A DNA stretch of 64,000 nt from Cydia pomonella (lineage: Eukaryota > Arthropoda > Insecta > Lepidoptera > Tortricidae). Shown piece after piece: positions 37,415 through 48,606 of this stretch. The stretch lies in NCBI RefSeq assembly GCF_033807575.1, contig NC_084713.1:10604703-10668702 (forward strand). The letters run 5' to 3'. The notes below the pieces were generated by a model. That model made no database searches. It saw only the letters and a program-made list of their open reading frames with translations, and was not told the origin of the DNA. Position 1 is the first letter of the stretch. Each line of letters opens with the position of its first letter. The position numbers and the translations under genes were made by a program.

Positions 37415-38182
37415 CCCTTTACCAGGCCCCGAAGAACCAGCGTGTCTTAATACGTACTTTATATGCTGTTGCAACCGTATTGAACGCCTTGTAAAAAATG
37501 TATTTATGAAAGTCGGAGATCTTCCTTTAAACCAGAAATAAAAATGTGGGTTACGGTTATCCCATCGCCTGTCTAAGTAATGAACTGTCATACTAGATTT
37601 TGTCTTATTATATTCTTGATCAGGCCAAGGGATATATTCCACCCACATCTTATATCGGTTATAATAGTCAAGGTTTAACTCCAAATCTCCTACGAAACAT
37701 TATATCAATCACTACTTACTTACGTGAGTTTTTATGACATGACAAGACAATTTACCGGGCCATGGGAAAAATAGCTCCCACACAGTTAAACTCTAATAAG
37801 GCCATGGGATAATGTCAACCCACATCCTAATTCTGGTCATACACAATAATGCATGAATATTTAGCAATGTTTACGATTACATTAGCTTTCAACACTCAAA
37901 ATCTACAAAATATCAAAAAATTGTTCGACCTGTGTACTTCTGTTTCATAGAAATTATGGAAAGTGTTCGAATTTCTCCGTAGTTTACTGAAATTAGCGTT
38001 CAAGTGAATTTAAACGGCTGCCGAAGATATATTACGCAATTTAGAAGCGTGTTCTGAATGAAGATCATAAAATAATATTTCAGGGATTGACAAAATATTT
38101 TGTAGGTGGTTTGGAGTTAAAACCTGACTACGGTAACCGATATAAGATGTGGGTGGAATATATCCCTTGGCCTGGTAAAGGG
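37415..38182. mobile_element. Non-autonomous piggyBac-like element, TTAA-flanked
   Basis: CCCTTTACCAGGCC at 37415-37428 is perfectly inverted at 38169-38182, and TTAA flanks both ends (37411-37414 and 38183-38186). TTAA duplication with a CCC.. terminus is the piggyBac hallmark. The 768-bp interior has no transposase. It holds an internal inverted copy (about 37617-37700) of the right subterminal region (about 38105-38168), marked by GATGTGGGTGGAATATATCC. Two degraded relatives (GGCCATGGGA..) lie near 37758 and 37802. Such subterminal repeats may be transposase-binding sites. Confidence 0.8.
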
Positions 38183-39212
38183 TTAAGTCGCTTTCAGTGA
38201 CATTTACTGTAGAAAAATGCTTAATCGAGTTTTTAGAAATCGTTTAATAAGTTTTATTCTTTTATAATTGCAAACATATAGGTACAAAAGATATTAAATA
38301 TTACATTAAGCTTTTACATGCTACCCGCTTCGGATCTACTAAACAGGTGTTCGGTTATCTTTCTTCAAATGAAGACAACAGGTGTAACTCGCTGTTGCAT
38401 TGGGCAACGTTATTGATACTCGAATGATGATTCAGAGTTTTTAAGAATTCCCAATTCTAAGGTAAAGTGCATTATAATTCGGAGGTTTCTTCGAAGTTGT
38501 AGGTAGGCAAGATTATGATATTCTCGATAAACCATGAGTCATTGTTTATTCCTGAGTCATATTGTTGTAACAATGTTATAAACATTTAATGATGCAGTGC
38601 GTGTATGATAAAAATGTTCTTAACTAATGTTCTGTGCAATAAAAGTTGCCCTCCACCTGCAGAGATGCCCTTCTGATTGCGTTTTCGAAACATCTCGTGC
38701 AAGCATCCGGCTACTAGGTACAGTTTGTGCGATAGGTAGATGATATAAATAATACGAGTACAACTGAATTATTTGTTGTTTTAGGTGAAGAAAAAGAATC
38801 TGTTTCAAGATCAAATGTACCGATACGCAGTGCAAGAGTTATTCTATGAAGTTATGACGTTTAAATAACACAAGCTTGCACTGCGTGTGCTATCAAAATC
38901 GTTGCAGACTTGTCTTTGTCTGACTCTACCTACCTATACATAATTTAAAAAAAGATGAACCAATATTAAAATACTAAATGCCCTCTTGATTGTTAACAAA
39001 CTAATGAGAAAGTTGCATTTTATCCACATGTGAGCAAAGTACTCAGATGCAAATTTTGAGTTAAGTATTTCCTAGTGTTAGCTGGTAGAATTGACTTTTA
39101 AATTATGTTTTTCAATGATTTTTTTTATTACGTTCATTTGGATTTGATTTGGTTTAATTTTTTTTGGTATTTCTTAGTATTTTCCTCGCGTTGGTGTGGT
39201 GTAAAATGTTGT

Positions 39213-39370
39213 TTCTCTCGGAGGCAAAGTTTGTTTAAGCCTCGCAACGCTCAAGATTCCACTTCTCGAACCATTCGCTACGCTCGTGGTTCAATTTTGG
39301 AATCTTGCGCTTGCTCAGGTATCAATATTAGCTCGAGCGGTTAGAGAACAACTTTGCCTCCTTGGAAAAC
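39213..39370 (+). repeat. Dispersed repeat, orientation 1
   Basis: It contains CTCAAGATTCCACTT, GGTTCAATTTTGGAATCTTG and an AACAACTTTGCCTCC end. The same blocks appear in reverse complement at 46855-46995, so the pair forms a distant inverted repeat about 7.6 kb apart. Confidence 0.65.
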
Positions 39371-40664
39371 AATAACCATTTACGTAAACGGCAAATCTAA
39401 AAAAAAGGCATACAAAACTTCTTGACTGCGGTGTCCGTTGACACAAAAGAAACATAACTGTCATGGCAGTGTGTGCTAATGAAAGAATCAGTGTCAATGA
39501 ATGTTATACGTTTAAATTATTTACTGATTCAACGTTTTGCCTACTGGTTTTACAACAGTGCATGTGATATAGGTAATCGAGTAATATCATCTCATAAATA
39601 ACATAAGTGTGAAATGAGAGCCAAGTTGGTTATTCCCACGAGTTACCACCAAGTTGTTACTAGTGGTAAAAGGTGGGAAAAAATTCCCAGTAGTTACCGC
39701 TGGTTAGAACTTCGCCGACAAAAGAATTGAGATCATGGGTGCAAAGTTCTGTGTAGAAAATCATTTTTACAACGCATTTATTTTACTTGGGATGAAATTT
39801 AAGTTCAAGATGTGACTTCGCTATTACAGCAAGAAACAACCCAGCCCAGGACAACAACGCTGGCAGTTTCGCGGTCAGTATTAATATTAGTGTTGTTTTA
39901 TAGACTGCAATTTATATAAAATACCGAAGGAAACTCAAGATCTTAATTTAAACAATATTTTTGTAAACTTGCTTGTAAACGACTGTATGTTTCTTAAATA
40001 AATAAATAATTGTTTTGGGCGGGTGCCGATACGCTGAAAATAGATGTATGTTACGTACCGGTTTTCAAAAATTGTCTGGCTAACGGAAACCGTCACTAAG
40101 ACATCCCATGAGTTCTATAGAATAAACAGAGAAATGCTTGGCCCTTTTACGAAAATAGTAGAGTACGTGCTGCATGTTGTCTTCGTCGGAAATGAAGCTT
40201 TAGACTGTTGATATAGATTAAAAATCGGTACTTAATTTACTGTTTTAGATACAAAACATTTTCTTATTGTCATTTTGTACATCATGCCTTGAGGTAAAAA
40301 ATAAACTTGATAAATCAATTATCCCATATTTTCAGGTATTTAGCGAAACCGTATGGGGTAAGGAACGGAACGGCAATGTTTTTGATATCGTCCAAATTAA
40401 TTATGATAACGTTTATCTAAAATACAATGAAATAAAGAATAAATTATTAGGTATTTTATTAAAATTAGATACACAGATAACCAAACTAACGGGTAACGTA
40501 AAAATTTGTTCGGTTTGTGACATTTCAATATCTTTTTAGAGCTTTTGAAGTTAGTGTTCCTAATTCCCCCGCTTTCCCCCACAAGTGTAACAAGCATATT
40601 CAGTAAAAAAAATGTTTGTGCGCCACACTGGTGGAATTCCACCATTAGGTATTTATTTTGTTTG

Positions 40665-40790
40665 TACAGTCATGGACTTTAATTGTTGAGCCATTTAGGG
40701 TTCACTTTACATTGGAGATTTCAGCGTTATCATTGACAACCAAATTATCTTGAACCGTAGATGGGTCAACAATTAAAGTCCGTGATCGTA
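40665..40790. mobile_element. 126-bp MITE, TA-flanked type
   Basis: The arms at 40665-40704 and 40751-40790 match as inverted copies at about 34 of 40 positions. Both contain GGACTTTAATTGTTGA, and the element begins and ends with TA. The TA edges and CAGTC-like start suggest the Tc1/mariner superfamily. It is non-coding. Confidence 0.7.
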
Positions 40791-43453
40791 CCTTATTTAG
40801 TTATTGTTATCTTTATTATTTTTTATGTTTTTTAGACAAGTGTGTCGACTGTTAGTTGAAAATTAGCTACATAGTATGTAATAACATATGTAGATTATTG
40901 ATTTATATGTATTTAAAAAAAGATAAGCATTCCGTGTTATTGCTTTTGTAAACGTTAACTAACAGAAAATTAAGATTAATAATCAGATATTGGTGCCAAC
41001 AGTTACTTTTGTTGAATTCTACCAATAAATCTATGAGATGTGTCGATAAGTACAAATTTTATTCTGGAAACATCGTCCTTTAAATCGTGAGTATGTCTTT
41101 AAAATAAAATGTATATGTTTAGTTTGTACTTACTGTTTGCCAATATTTAACTAATAGATAACTCTGTTCTACAGCGCGTAGTGGTAGTCAGGTGCACCAT
41201 ACCGCTCGAGGTTGTCCCTGATTTATTTGCTGTCGATACGTGGCAACTTTCTCAAGTCGTCGTTTGTATTATTGCTCTATTGTTTGCCTTCCAGCTATAC
41301 AGTCGAATACAGTACAGTTGAAGCACAAAAACTTTATCGAAAATACTCAGAGACATACAACTTGTTCAAAGTACACACGTCTTGGATAAAACTAAGACGA
41401 ATTTTGGTAGGTATCCATTAGCTGACTGACTGTATTCGTATATACGAGTAGATGACAAGCGCACTGTGCTGTAATAATTCACAAAATTTAGTTGTAAATA
41501 CACTGTTGCAGCTTTTAGCTTTAATATTGCAAGACATTGAGTTGGTGATAGGTACCTACCTGTTAAATGTTTAAAAAAATATGCGAATTTTAGGTTGTGG
41601 AATGGTCATAAAGATACACACGGGTCGCATCATTTGATCCTGTATTTTGTCAAATTTAATGCGTCTTTATTGTTAGCTGTCCTAGTTTTCCCAGTCGATC
41701 TGTTAAAGCAAATACCGGCACGTTATCTTATGACCCAAACGTAAAGGACGTAAATTAGCTGCACTTTGTCAGCTTCTAATAAAACTTAACATCTTAACTG
41801 GTGTTATCTCATATTTTTGTTCGGAATCTTAACTACCTGGCTTCCGTCAGGACGTATTTCTTGAGGTCCTGCGGCTTGAATGACGTGGACGACTATTTAA
41901 TTTATGTCCATTACTCGAGGCGTTTCGTTTTAATGCGCTCGTTTAACTAGGTGACAGCTTGGTGACAGTCGGGCGCCATCTTGATTATTATCAGCGCATC
42001 GACGCGTTCAAATAAATCGGTAGGTTGCTTCGGTTTTTATGACGGGCTTAAGTAGAAATCGAATAGTACGATTATTTTATCTGAAGGAAGATTTCACTCA
42101 TTAAACGTATTTTTATGGCATCGATTTTAAAGTTTCTAAAAATAATTCCAGTTACTTAAGTTTATTCAGAAAACAAAACTGTTGTTCAAAAGTGGGAAGT
42201 GAAGACTATAGGGACGTATCCTTTTGATTGTATACTATACTCTCGTACATATTTTTTTTGTGTTCCATGGATTACAATAATTAAATAGATATTATCAAAA
42301 TATAATCTGTCTGCTGTCGCCGAATGCAGGCACCTGGTAGGTAATAGGTACCTTACGCTAAGGCATCTGCTCGTAAAACAAATATCGGCGGGGCGTCAGT
42401 AATCTCTAAAACTACCTCTTAAAAACAGTTGGAGAAAACACTTATGTGTCATTTATTTTATTAGACCTTATACTTATCTAACTGCTTCTAATTTCCATTA
42501 ATTTTTACAACATTTTTTGAACTTTTCTAATTTTCTTTAATAAAGATAGACATAGGAACAATGTACGGGGTGATTACTCTCGCGATCCTATTATCTGATC
42601 GATAATTCAATCGCGCCGATACGGCCCGCGGGTGACGCTACTACGACGGTAAGCCAACTGGGTTATTTATGCCGACAATAGTGCTATTGTTATTTCGCAA
42701 ATTGAGTTGCTGAGTATCTTTATGTAACAGCCAATTTATTTTGAATTGTAAATATGTAGAGTAGAGGCTTCTTAGACGAGATAAAATTATTTTTCTAAGC
42801 AGGCAAGGCTAAGTAGAGTACGGCCATGACTTTTGTCACCATACCTCTACTTGTTTCTAGTAGTTGAAATTATGAACATACGACTTCTTAGAAATATTCC
42901 GGATAAAATATTTACTTAAGCTTAAGTTTTCGCCCAGGTCGTGTCGAAGGTGGGGATCGGTCGAAGCATTGAAAATCCAGAATTTATTGTAAAACATAAT
43001 ATATGGAATTAATGTTTGTATTTCATCATTTTCGTAGACAAAATTTGTTAATCTAAAACTTTATTATAATCATGCGAGCTAATTGATACTGAAAACAAGC
43101 TAGATAAAGTAACACTACTCTAAAATAATGAATAAATAGAATGGGATGTGCCTTCGCCGCATAAATAATATATGCTCATAGATATTATTCAGCCCCCGGA
43201 TATAGGACAAAGCCCCCAATTTGTGGCACTGGGTCACCAGTTAATTACTGGATCGATTCAATCGATTATTAAACAAGAATTGATATATTAATCGTAATTG
43301 TAGCCTCAGATACGGGGCAGAATGTACGTACCTACTTTTTCATTCCTCATATTCGTTAACGTTTTTTCTTCCCTGCTTTAGGCAGACCAGAGGGAGAAAA
43401 GTCGCTTTTAGTCCTTCTCCATCATTTCCGATTCCTTACTGCATTCGGGCATT

Positions 43454-43720
43454 TTGTTTGTTTGTTTAAACTTTATTGCACAAATTTACAAAGATAGTAC
43501 AAATGGCGGACTTAACGCCTTAAGGCATTCTCTACCAGTCAACCATTGGGCTAAACAGAAATAGTTAGTTTGGTGCAGGATTGTAAAGAGTTGATATCTC
43601 TTCAAGGCTAGAGTAAATAGGTATCTCATAGGTAAGCGTGTTCCACCGTAGACCGCATCATCACTTACCATCAGGTGTGATCGTGGTCAAACGCCTGCCT
43701 ATCCTCCATAAAAAAAAAGA
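43454..43720 (-). repeat. LINE 3' tail plus adjacent retroelement end
   Basis: It starts with GTTT tandem units and TTTAAACTTTATTGCAC, then GCATTCTCTACCAGTCAACC. I recall this as a common lepidopteran LINE end in reverse orientation. From about 43640 a second familiar block follows (GACCGCATCATCACTTACCA, then AAACGCCTGCCTATCCTC and an A-run), which looks like a different element inserted in tandem. Both calls are recall-based. Confidence 0.55.
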
Positions 43721-43889
43721 AAAAAAAATATGGAAATAGACACAAGTCGAGACTACTATGATACTATACTTACGCAAATATACATTTTAAATATACCTAC
43801 ATATATATATTAATTAATTAATTATTATTGATTTTGTATTCCATATTTAATTGTTTTACATTTAAATAATGTTTAATACAACATTTTTT

Positions 43890-44345
43890 TTTCTACACGT
43901 CTACTTTAATGGTTGAATTAAGACTTCGATACCAAACTATATAGTCGCATAATTATCACTATGGTATCCCATCCCAACTCAACTCTAATGACTTCATTAC
44001 GAGATGCTTTAGTGAACTACGTATAATGAATTCGATCACGTGTTGCCGAGATCAAGAGCACAACACCAAACGATAGAACACAAGACATCAACTTGCTTCT
44101 TTTTACTGAAAAGAAGCACGTTGATATCTTTTGTTCTATCCTTTTATCTGCTGAGATATTTACCTAATTTTGTTTAATGATTTAGGTTGTATAGTAGAAA
44201 GAGTATTATTTTAGTTGACACATAGAAAAAATATTGTGTACAATAATGATATAATCAAGCTTTTCCAACTCGTACCATACTAACGCCACGATGCTTACGT
44301 GACTGAAAAGCTCACCATTAAATAACGATTGTATAAATTACTATT
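43890..44345 (+). repeat. Dispersed repeat, copy B
   Basis: This matches copy A (11885-12600) in block order: GGTTGAATTAAGA, TACCAAACTATA, TTTAGGTTGT, then AATAATGATATAATCAAGCT and an ACTCGTACC block. It lacks the GC-rich exon-like ORF found inside copy A and instead carries the hairpin at 44072-44140. Confidence 0.65.
44072..44140. repeat. 69-nt hairpin with a 32-bp stem
   Basis: 44072-44103 pairs with 44109-44140 with about 3 mismatches in 32 positions and a 5-nt loop (outer ends GATAGAACA and TGTTCTATC). Size and mismatch level resemble a small-RNA precursor, but it could equally be a tiny foldback insertion. The related repeat near 12030 does not have it. Confidence 0.55.
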
Positions 44346-44510
44346 ATATCAGAAACAATATAAGGTATTTATTTCACATTTTATACTTTTCACAATACGA
44401 TCTTTAATTACATAGGTGGTTTTGTATTACGAACATTTTGACGTATAAATTACGTATTTTGTTTTAATGCGGGTTACTTCTATCCCTTGACATTCAAAAC
44501 CTGCTCAAGA

Positions 44511-44582
44511 GGCATGATGGTCTAGCGGTATGATTCTCGCTTTGGGTGTGAGAGGTCCCGGGTTCAAATCCCGGTCGTGCCC
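44511..44582 (+). tRNA. tRNA-Pro (anticodon TGG)
   Basis: A 72-nt cloverleaf. The acceptor stem GGCATGA pairs with TCGTGCC (one G-T). The anticodon loop is TTTGGGT with TGG at 44543-44545. The T arm CCGGGTTCAAATCCCGG doubles as a perfect B box. The discriminator is C, and no intron or encoded CCA is present. A pol III T-run (TTTT, 44585-44588) follows within 3 nt. About 108 bp of 5' flank is shared with the second copy at 62967. Confidence 0.95.
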
Positions 44583-44979
44583 TGTTTTAATACTCCGCTT
44601 TAATACTCGCTACGGTTACATGGGCGTAAGGTGAAAAATTTATTCACTATTCATTATTTTTTATTATACAATACTTCTTGTAGTAACGAAACGGCCAAGA
44701 CACATATTTTGACTAAGTGTAGAGTTTGTAAAGTTAGGGCTTGTAGAGTTAGAAGCTTGGCTCTATAAGAGATCTGATAACTTTTTGACAGTGCGCGCCT
44801 ATGGTTGTATGGTCGTCTTGGCAACAATTTACATGAGAATGCTTTTGATGGGACTTCACTTCTTTTCGTAAGTTGCTTATGACAATCTTTTATCCCCTTA
44901 TTTGGGGTTGGGGGTGATTTACTATTAAAAATCCTGAAATACGTATCTGGGAGCACCTTTTATACAATCTGCTTTTTTA

Positions 44980-45330
44980 CTAATTCCCCATAAACTTCAA
45001 CCCCCCTTTTCCTCCCCCTTTTCACCTTACGGGGTGATTTTGGGGTAAACAATATTTTATATCCTTCCTCATAGCAAACTTATCTAAATACCAAATTTTA
45101 ACTAAATCGGTTCAGCCGTAATTGATTCCCCAAACAAAAATCCATCCCCCTTTTCAACCCCTTAAGGGAAAAACATTTAAAATGTTTGAATTCTGTTGTT
45201 GTTTGTATTTTAATACTATCCTACATACCAAATTTCAGCTTCCTAGGACTTCAGGAAGTACCCTAAGTGTTTTGATGTTCATCAGTGAGTGAGTGAGTGA
45301 GAGAGTCAGTCACGAAATCGGGGTTTTTGA
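44980..45330. repeat. Composite lepidopteran repeat, GTGA microsatellite edge
   Basis: C-rich blocks (CCCCCTTTTCACC), then CCAAATTTTAACTAAATCGG, then CATACCAAATTTCAGCTTCC and a short GTGA tandem near 45285-45302. These are familiar lepidopteran repeat phrases. There is no ORF and no terminal repeat. Confidence 0.45.
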
Positions 45331-46854
45331 GATATGAATAAAATGTAAAGTATGAAAGCTATGCTAAGCTATTTAATTTTTTTATGCTTAATAAGTCCAC
45401 TATTTATATTATATCCCGAGAATTTTGTTTATCTGGTACTGGTATAATCCAGACCAAAGTTATGAGGGTTCAAAAAAAGACGAAACGCTTCGAGAAAAGG
45501 TACCTACCTTTACCTATAGCTACTACTGTACTGCTTTTGCGCTTCGCTTTGGCAATGACGGTTTGGCAGATGCGCAAGACATACATCCGTATTACACTCT
45601 TTTGCTTACTGTAACTGGAAATAAATAGCATGGACTTTACGCTTATGAAAGTAATCCTTTGCAAGTTTGGAGATTTACCTATGTAAGTACATCAAACACA
45701 TCTACGTGTATGGTATATACCCGTTAGTAACCAATTGTGGCCAAGCTCAGCTAAGCTCAATTACTAACACTTTGGAATGAAACTATCAATTTCAATTTCA
45801 TCGATACCGTTGATGGTCATCCGATTGTTACATATTCCCAAGGATGTTATCAGGCATCGATAGTGGCCAGTGGGGCAGGAAGCGATTTATTAAATTTGAT
45901 CGCTTCATCATACGAACGGGATAAAAAAGGCTTTGTTAGCGTGTGCCGCGGTATGGTGCATGCGCCACAGTAGCCAGTGGGGAGACAGTAAAGCCCCATT
46001 TAGACGGCATGCAATATTCGGTACATTGCTAATTACGGCGAACAATGAATTCAGTCGATCGACAAAATTCTGCAATGTAATGCATGCAAGTTCTTGAACC
46101 GCCTAAATTAGGCTTAATAAAATACATACGTTAGTGACAGCTCATAAATCGCAGATAGGCTTCTATTAAATTTTAATCAGGAATTTGATGTTCTGCGATT
46201 ACCACTATTCCTAGAAATAGTTTTAACGTTGGTCCAAGTCCATATTAGTTCTTGGAATATATGCATCTATCTAACTCTCTCTAAAGTTTAAGTTACTTAC
46301 TGTTATAAGTTCTTAAGGGCCTCGATGCCTGATTTTTTTTATAAATAAATTTGGTAGGCACCTGCTTGTAAAATTTTTGATCGAACGTAATGTTCATTAT
46401 GACGCAATAATAATGTTAACAGCGTGTCGTCGTCCTCGCAATTCCCCAGCATTTTTTTTGTGTATTTAAAATGTCGTTAAAATATTTTTTACACAAGATA
46501 AGCTTTATTTCAAATATATGTGATACCACGTATAGACTCTCACTCTATGTATAAGAAAATTAATGTAAGTTGAGAAACGTCCATATTTTCTTACTGTTGT
46601 ACTGTGTTTTCTGTGTCTGTTTGAATTTTACTTTTTACGAAACTTTTTGGAATGTAGTGAGAGTGTAAGTTATGGCAGGTGACACAAACATTGCTGTCTC
46701 GCGGTGTTCAGGTGGCTTTATTGAATGCTTCTGGCTTTTCTATTACCCAGCATTATTATGTTTCTTATTGTGTAATTCTGGGTATAGCGTAATACGCACT
46801 CGTATTTCAAAATACATTCAAACAAACTGAGGAATAATACATACTTTATTTGTT

Positions 46855-46995
46855 TTACAAGGGGGCAAAGTTGTTGTTTATCTGCTCGTGCCCCCGATAC
46901 CCGAGCAAGCGAAAGATTCCAAAATTGAACCACGAGTGTGGCGAGTGGTCTAAAAAGTGGAATCTTGAGCGTTGCCCAGGTTTCAAGACTAAGTT
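46855..46995 (-). repeat. Dispersed repeat, orientation 2
   Basis: Reverse-complement relative of 39213-39370: GATTCCAAAATTGAACCACG and GGAATCTTGAGCGTTGC are the shared blocks. The ORF crossing it is a by-product of the repeat. Confidence 0.65.
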
Positions 46996-48102
46996 TGTTA
47001 CTGAGTTAACACAAAAGGAAGGAAGGAGGAAAATATACTAACTGTAAAACATTATTTACAAATTAAATCCAAATGAACGCTATTAAATATTCACTTAAAA
47101 AATAAATTCATTTGAAATAATCACTTAAAAGCCAATTTCAGCAGACAAATGAAGGTTCGATTCGACTGATGGATAATTCTTTTTTTTTAAGAAAAGCATT
47201 AATGCATCGGCTGGAACTAAACAGCAATTCGTGGATGAATTGTGTGTCTCTGGACAAATCGTGAATGACAATCGATTTTATACGACAAGACAAACATCTT
47301 GCCGGGAAATGACAAATCGTGAATGACATTCCCGGCCTCTGTAATAATATGCAATAATATACTGTAGTCAATCGATGAAAAGCCTAACATTTTAAGGTAT
47401 AATACTTATATGATGCCTATACTGAAGGAACGCAGCGTGTCACCTGCGATCTGCCACGTATCGCGTTGTCTTGATTCGATTATTTAACGCAACTCAAGTA
47501 ACTCACCTTCTTTGTCTATTTTGTTTGAAGGTTTTAAATTAATATTTTTTGAGACTGATAATTTTTAATAACCGAAAAGCCTTCTTAGAGCCTGATCCGG
47601 TTATTTAAATTGAATAAATCACATTTAAAGTCCTTACAAAAGTCTTAAGTAAAAACATCAATTTTCGAGCCTTAACAAAAATAGAAATTCATTAATCGAG
47701 CCTAATATCTCACAACATTACACGCCTGTAATAAATATGGGATAAATAAAACGACCGGGTCCACAATCCGGACAAAGTAAGAATAATGAGGCATTAATGA
47801 GGGAAAAAACATCCAAGCTCGATATATTACTACCTAATTACCTATACATTTTACTTATCACGGCCGACACCGGCGACAGGCGAACGGAAAATGTTTTATT
47901 TGCCTTGTCGAAATGTATACGATATTTACAAGTCTATTTAATGAGATTAAAGAGATTATGTTTACGTGTCTACTGTAAACATCTACAGGGATTATGTTTC
48001 AGTCGAACTGACGTCAGACGTGTTTGAAACATTTTACACATACCCAGGCTGTTCTTAAACTGCCCATTGTTGGCTTTCTTCATACATACGAGTACGTACC
48101 TA

Positions 48103-48248
48103 CAGTCAACCAATTTGATTCCTAGGCCACTATAGAACCATGCCACAATGACTTCTACGACAGTGCTTATTGAGTGATGCGTGTCAAGTATCTAGTAGTT
48201 AAAGCGACAAGGTTCTATAGTGGCCTAGGATTCAAATTGGTTGACTGT
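48103..48248. mobile_element. MITE with 38-bp inverted ends, TA-flanked
   Basis: The arms at 48102-48139 and 48211-48248 are inverted copies with one mismatch, reading CAGTCAACCAATTTGA.. then CCTAGGCCACTATAGAACC. TA lies at both edges, fitting a Tc1/mariner-type MITE. It ends only 12 bp before the target duplication of the big LTR element, so that element landed next to a MITE. Confidence 0.85.
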
Positions 48249-48259
48249 ACATTAAATAC

Positions 48260-48263
48260 CTAC
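48260..48263. repeat. Target-site duplication CTAC, left
   Basis: CTAC here and at 61655-61658 bracket the outer LTR element. A 4-bp duplication is typical of Ty3/gypsy integration. Confidence 0.85.
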
Positions 48264-48544
48264 TGTAGCACCGCCCTAACCTACAATTCCACACAGACGT
48301 GTAGACACACCTTCACCATACACACGTCTGTGAACCCCTTAATCTTCATACACTCACCATTCATCACATTCACTCTAAATCAATCACTCAATCACCTCGC
48401 GTGCGCCATATCAATAGTTCGTTTCCGGCATGCGTTTGAGATGCAACGTGCGCGCGACCTCATAGTTTTCCCAGTGAGTGTTCTTTTCCCTTACGGCTGT
48501 TTTCGCGTAAAACACAGGACCCTTATTAACCGTCCCTGGTTATA
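48264..48544 (+). repeat. 5' LTR of outer element (281 bp)
   Basis: It begins TGTAGCACCGCCC and ends CCCTGGTTATA, so it lacks the usual CA end. An internal inverted repeat, CACAGACGTGT with ACACGTCTGTG, could form a stem in the transcript. By eye it is identical to 61374-61654. Confidence 0.92.
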
Positions 48545-48546
48545 CG

Positions 48547-48564
48547 TGGCGCCCAGCGTTCGGA
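48547..48564 (+). other. Primer-binding site of outer element
   Basis: TGGCGCCCAGCGTTCGGA lies 2 nt after the LTR. TGG matches the tRNA CCA end, and the TGGCGCCCA start fits the 3' end of lysine-type tRNAs. Confidence 0.75.
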
Positions 48565-48606
48565 TTGTGTTGTGAGATAGTGTAGTGAGTGGAAATCGCG
48601 TGCGAG

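Larger units (their letters stand above)
35253..48259. other. DUSP11 3' UTR and intergenic repeat-rich DNA
   Basis: No host protein gene is recognised. Named contents: a possible poly(A) signal at 35472, a piggyBac-like element at 37415-38182, inverted copies of one repeat at 39213-39370 and 46855-46995, MITEs at 40665-40790 and 48103-48248, LINE tails at 43454-43720, a dispersed repeat with a hairpin at 43890-44345, tRNA-Pro at 44511 and a composite repeat at 44980-45330. The other blocks (for example 35500-37400, 41000-43400 and 47000-48100) are AT-rich with no codable frame. Confidence 0.75.

Noticed and set aside
37337..37684. 115-codon minus-strand ORF
   Set aside because: It runs across the TIR and subterminal repeats of the piggyBac-like element and is explained by them.
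39830..39872. Exon-like segment between TTACAG and GTCAGT
   Set aside because: It could read ARNNPAQDNNAGSFA, but the acceptor tract is weak, no partner exon exists and it lies beyond the DUSP11 stop.
40267..40539. 90-codon ORF
   Set aside because: Lys/Ile/Asn-rich, as expected from AT-rich random DNA; no motif.
48174..48575. 133-codon ORF over the left LTR (and 61194-61685 over the right)
   Set aside because: Both are readings through the outer LTR and its flanks, out of frame with gag-pol.
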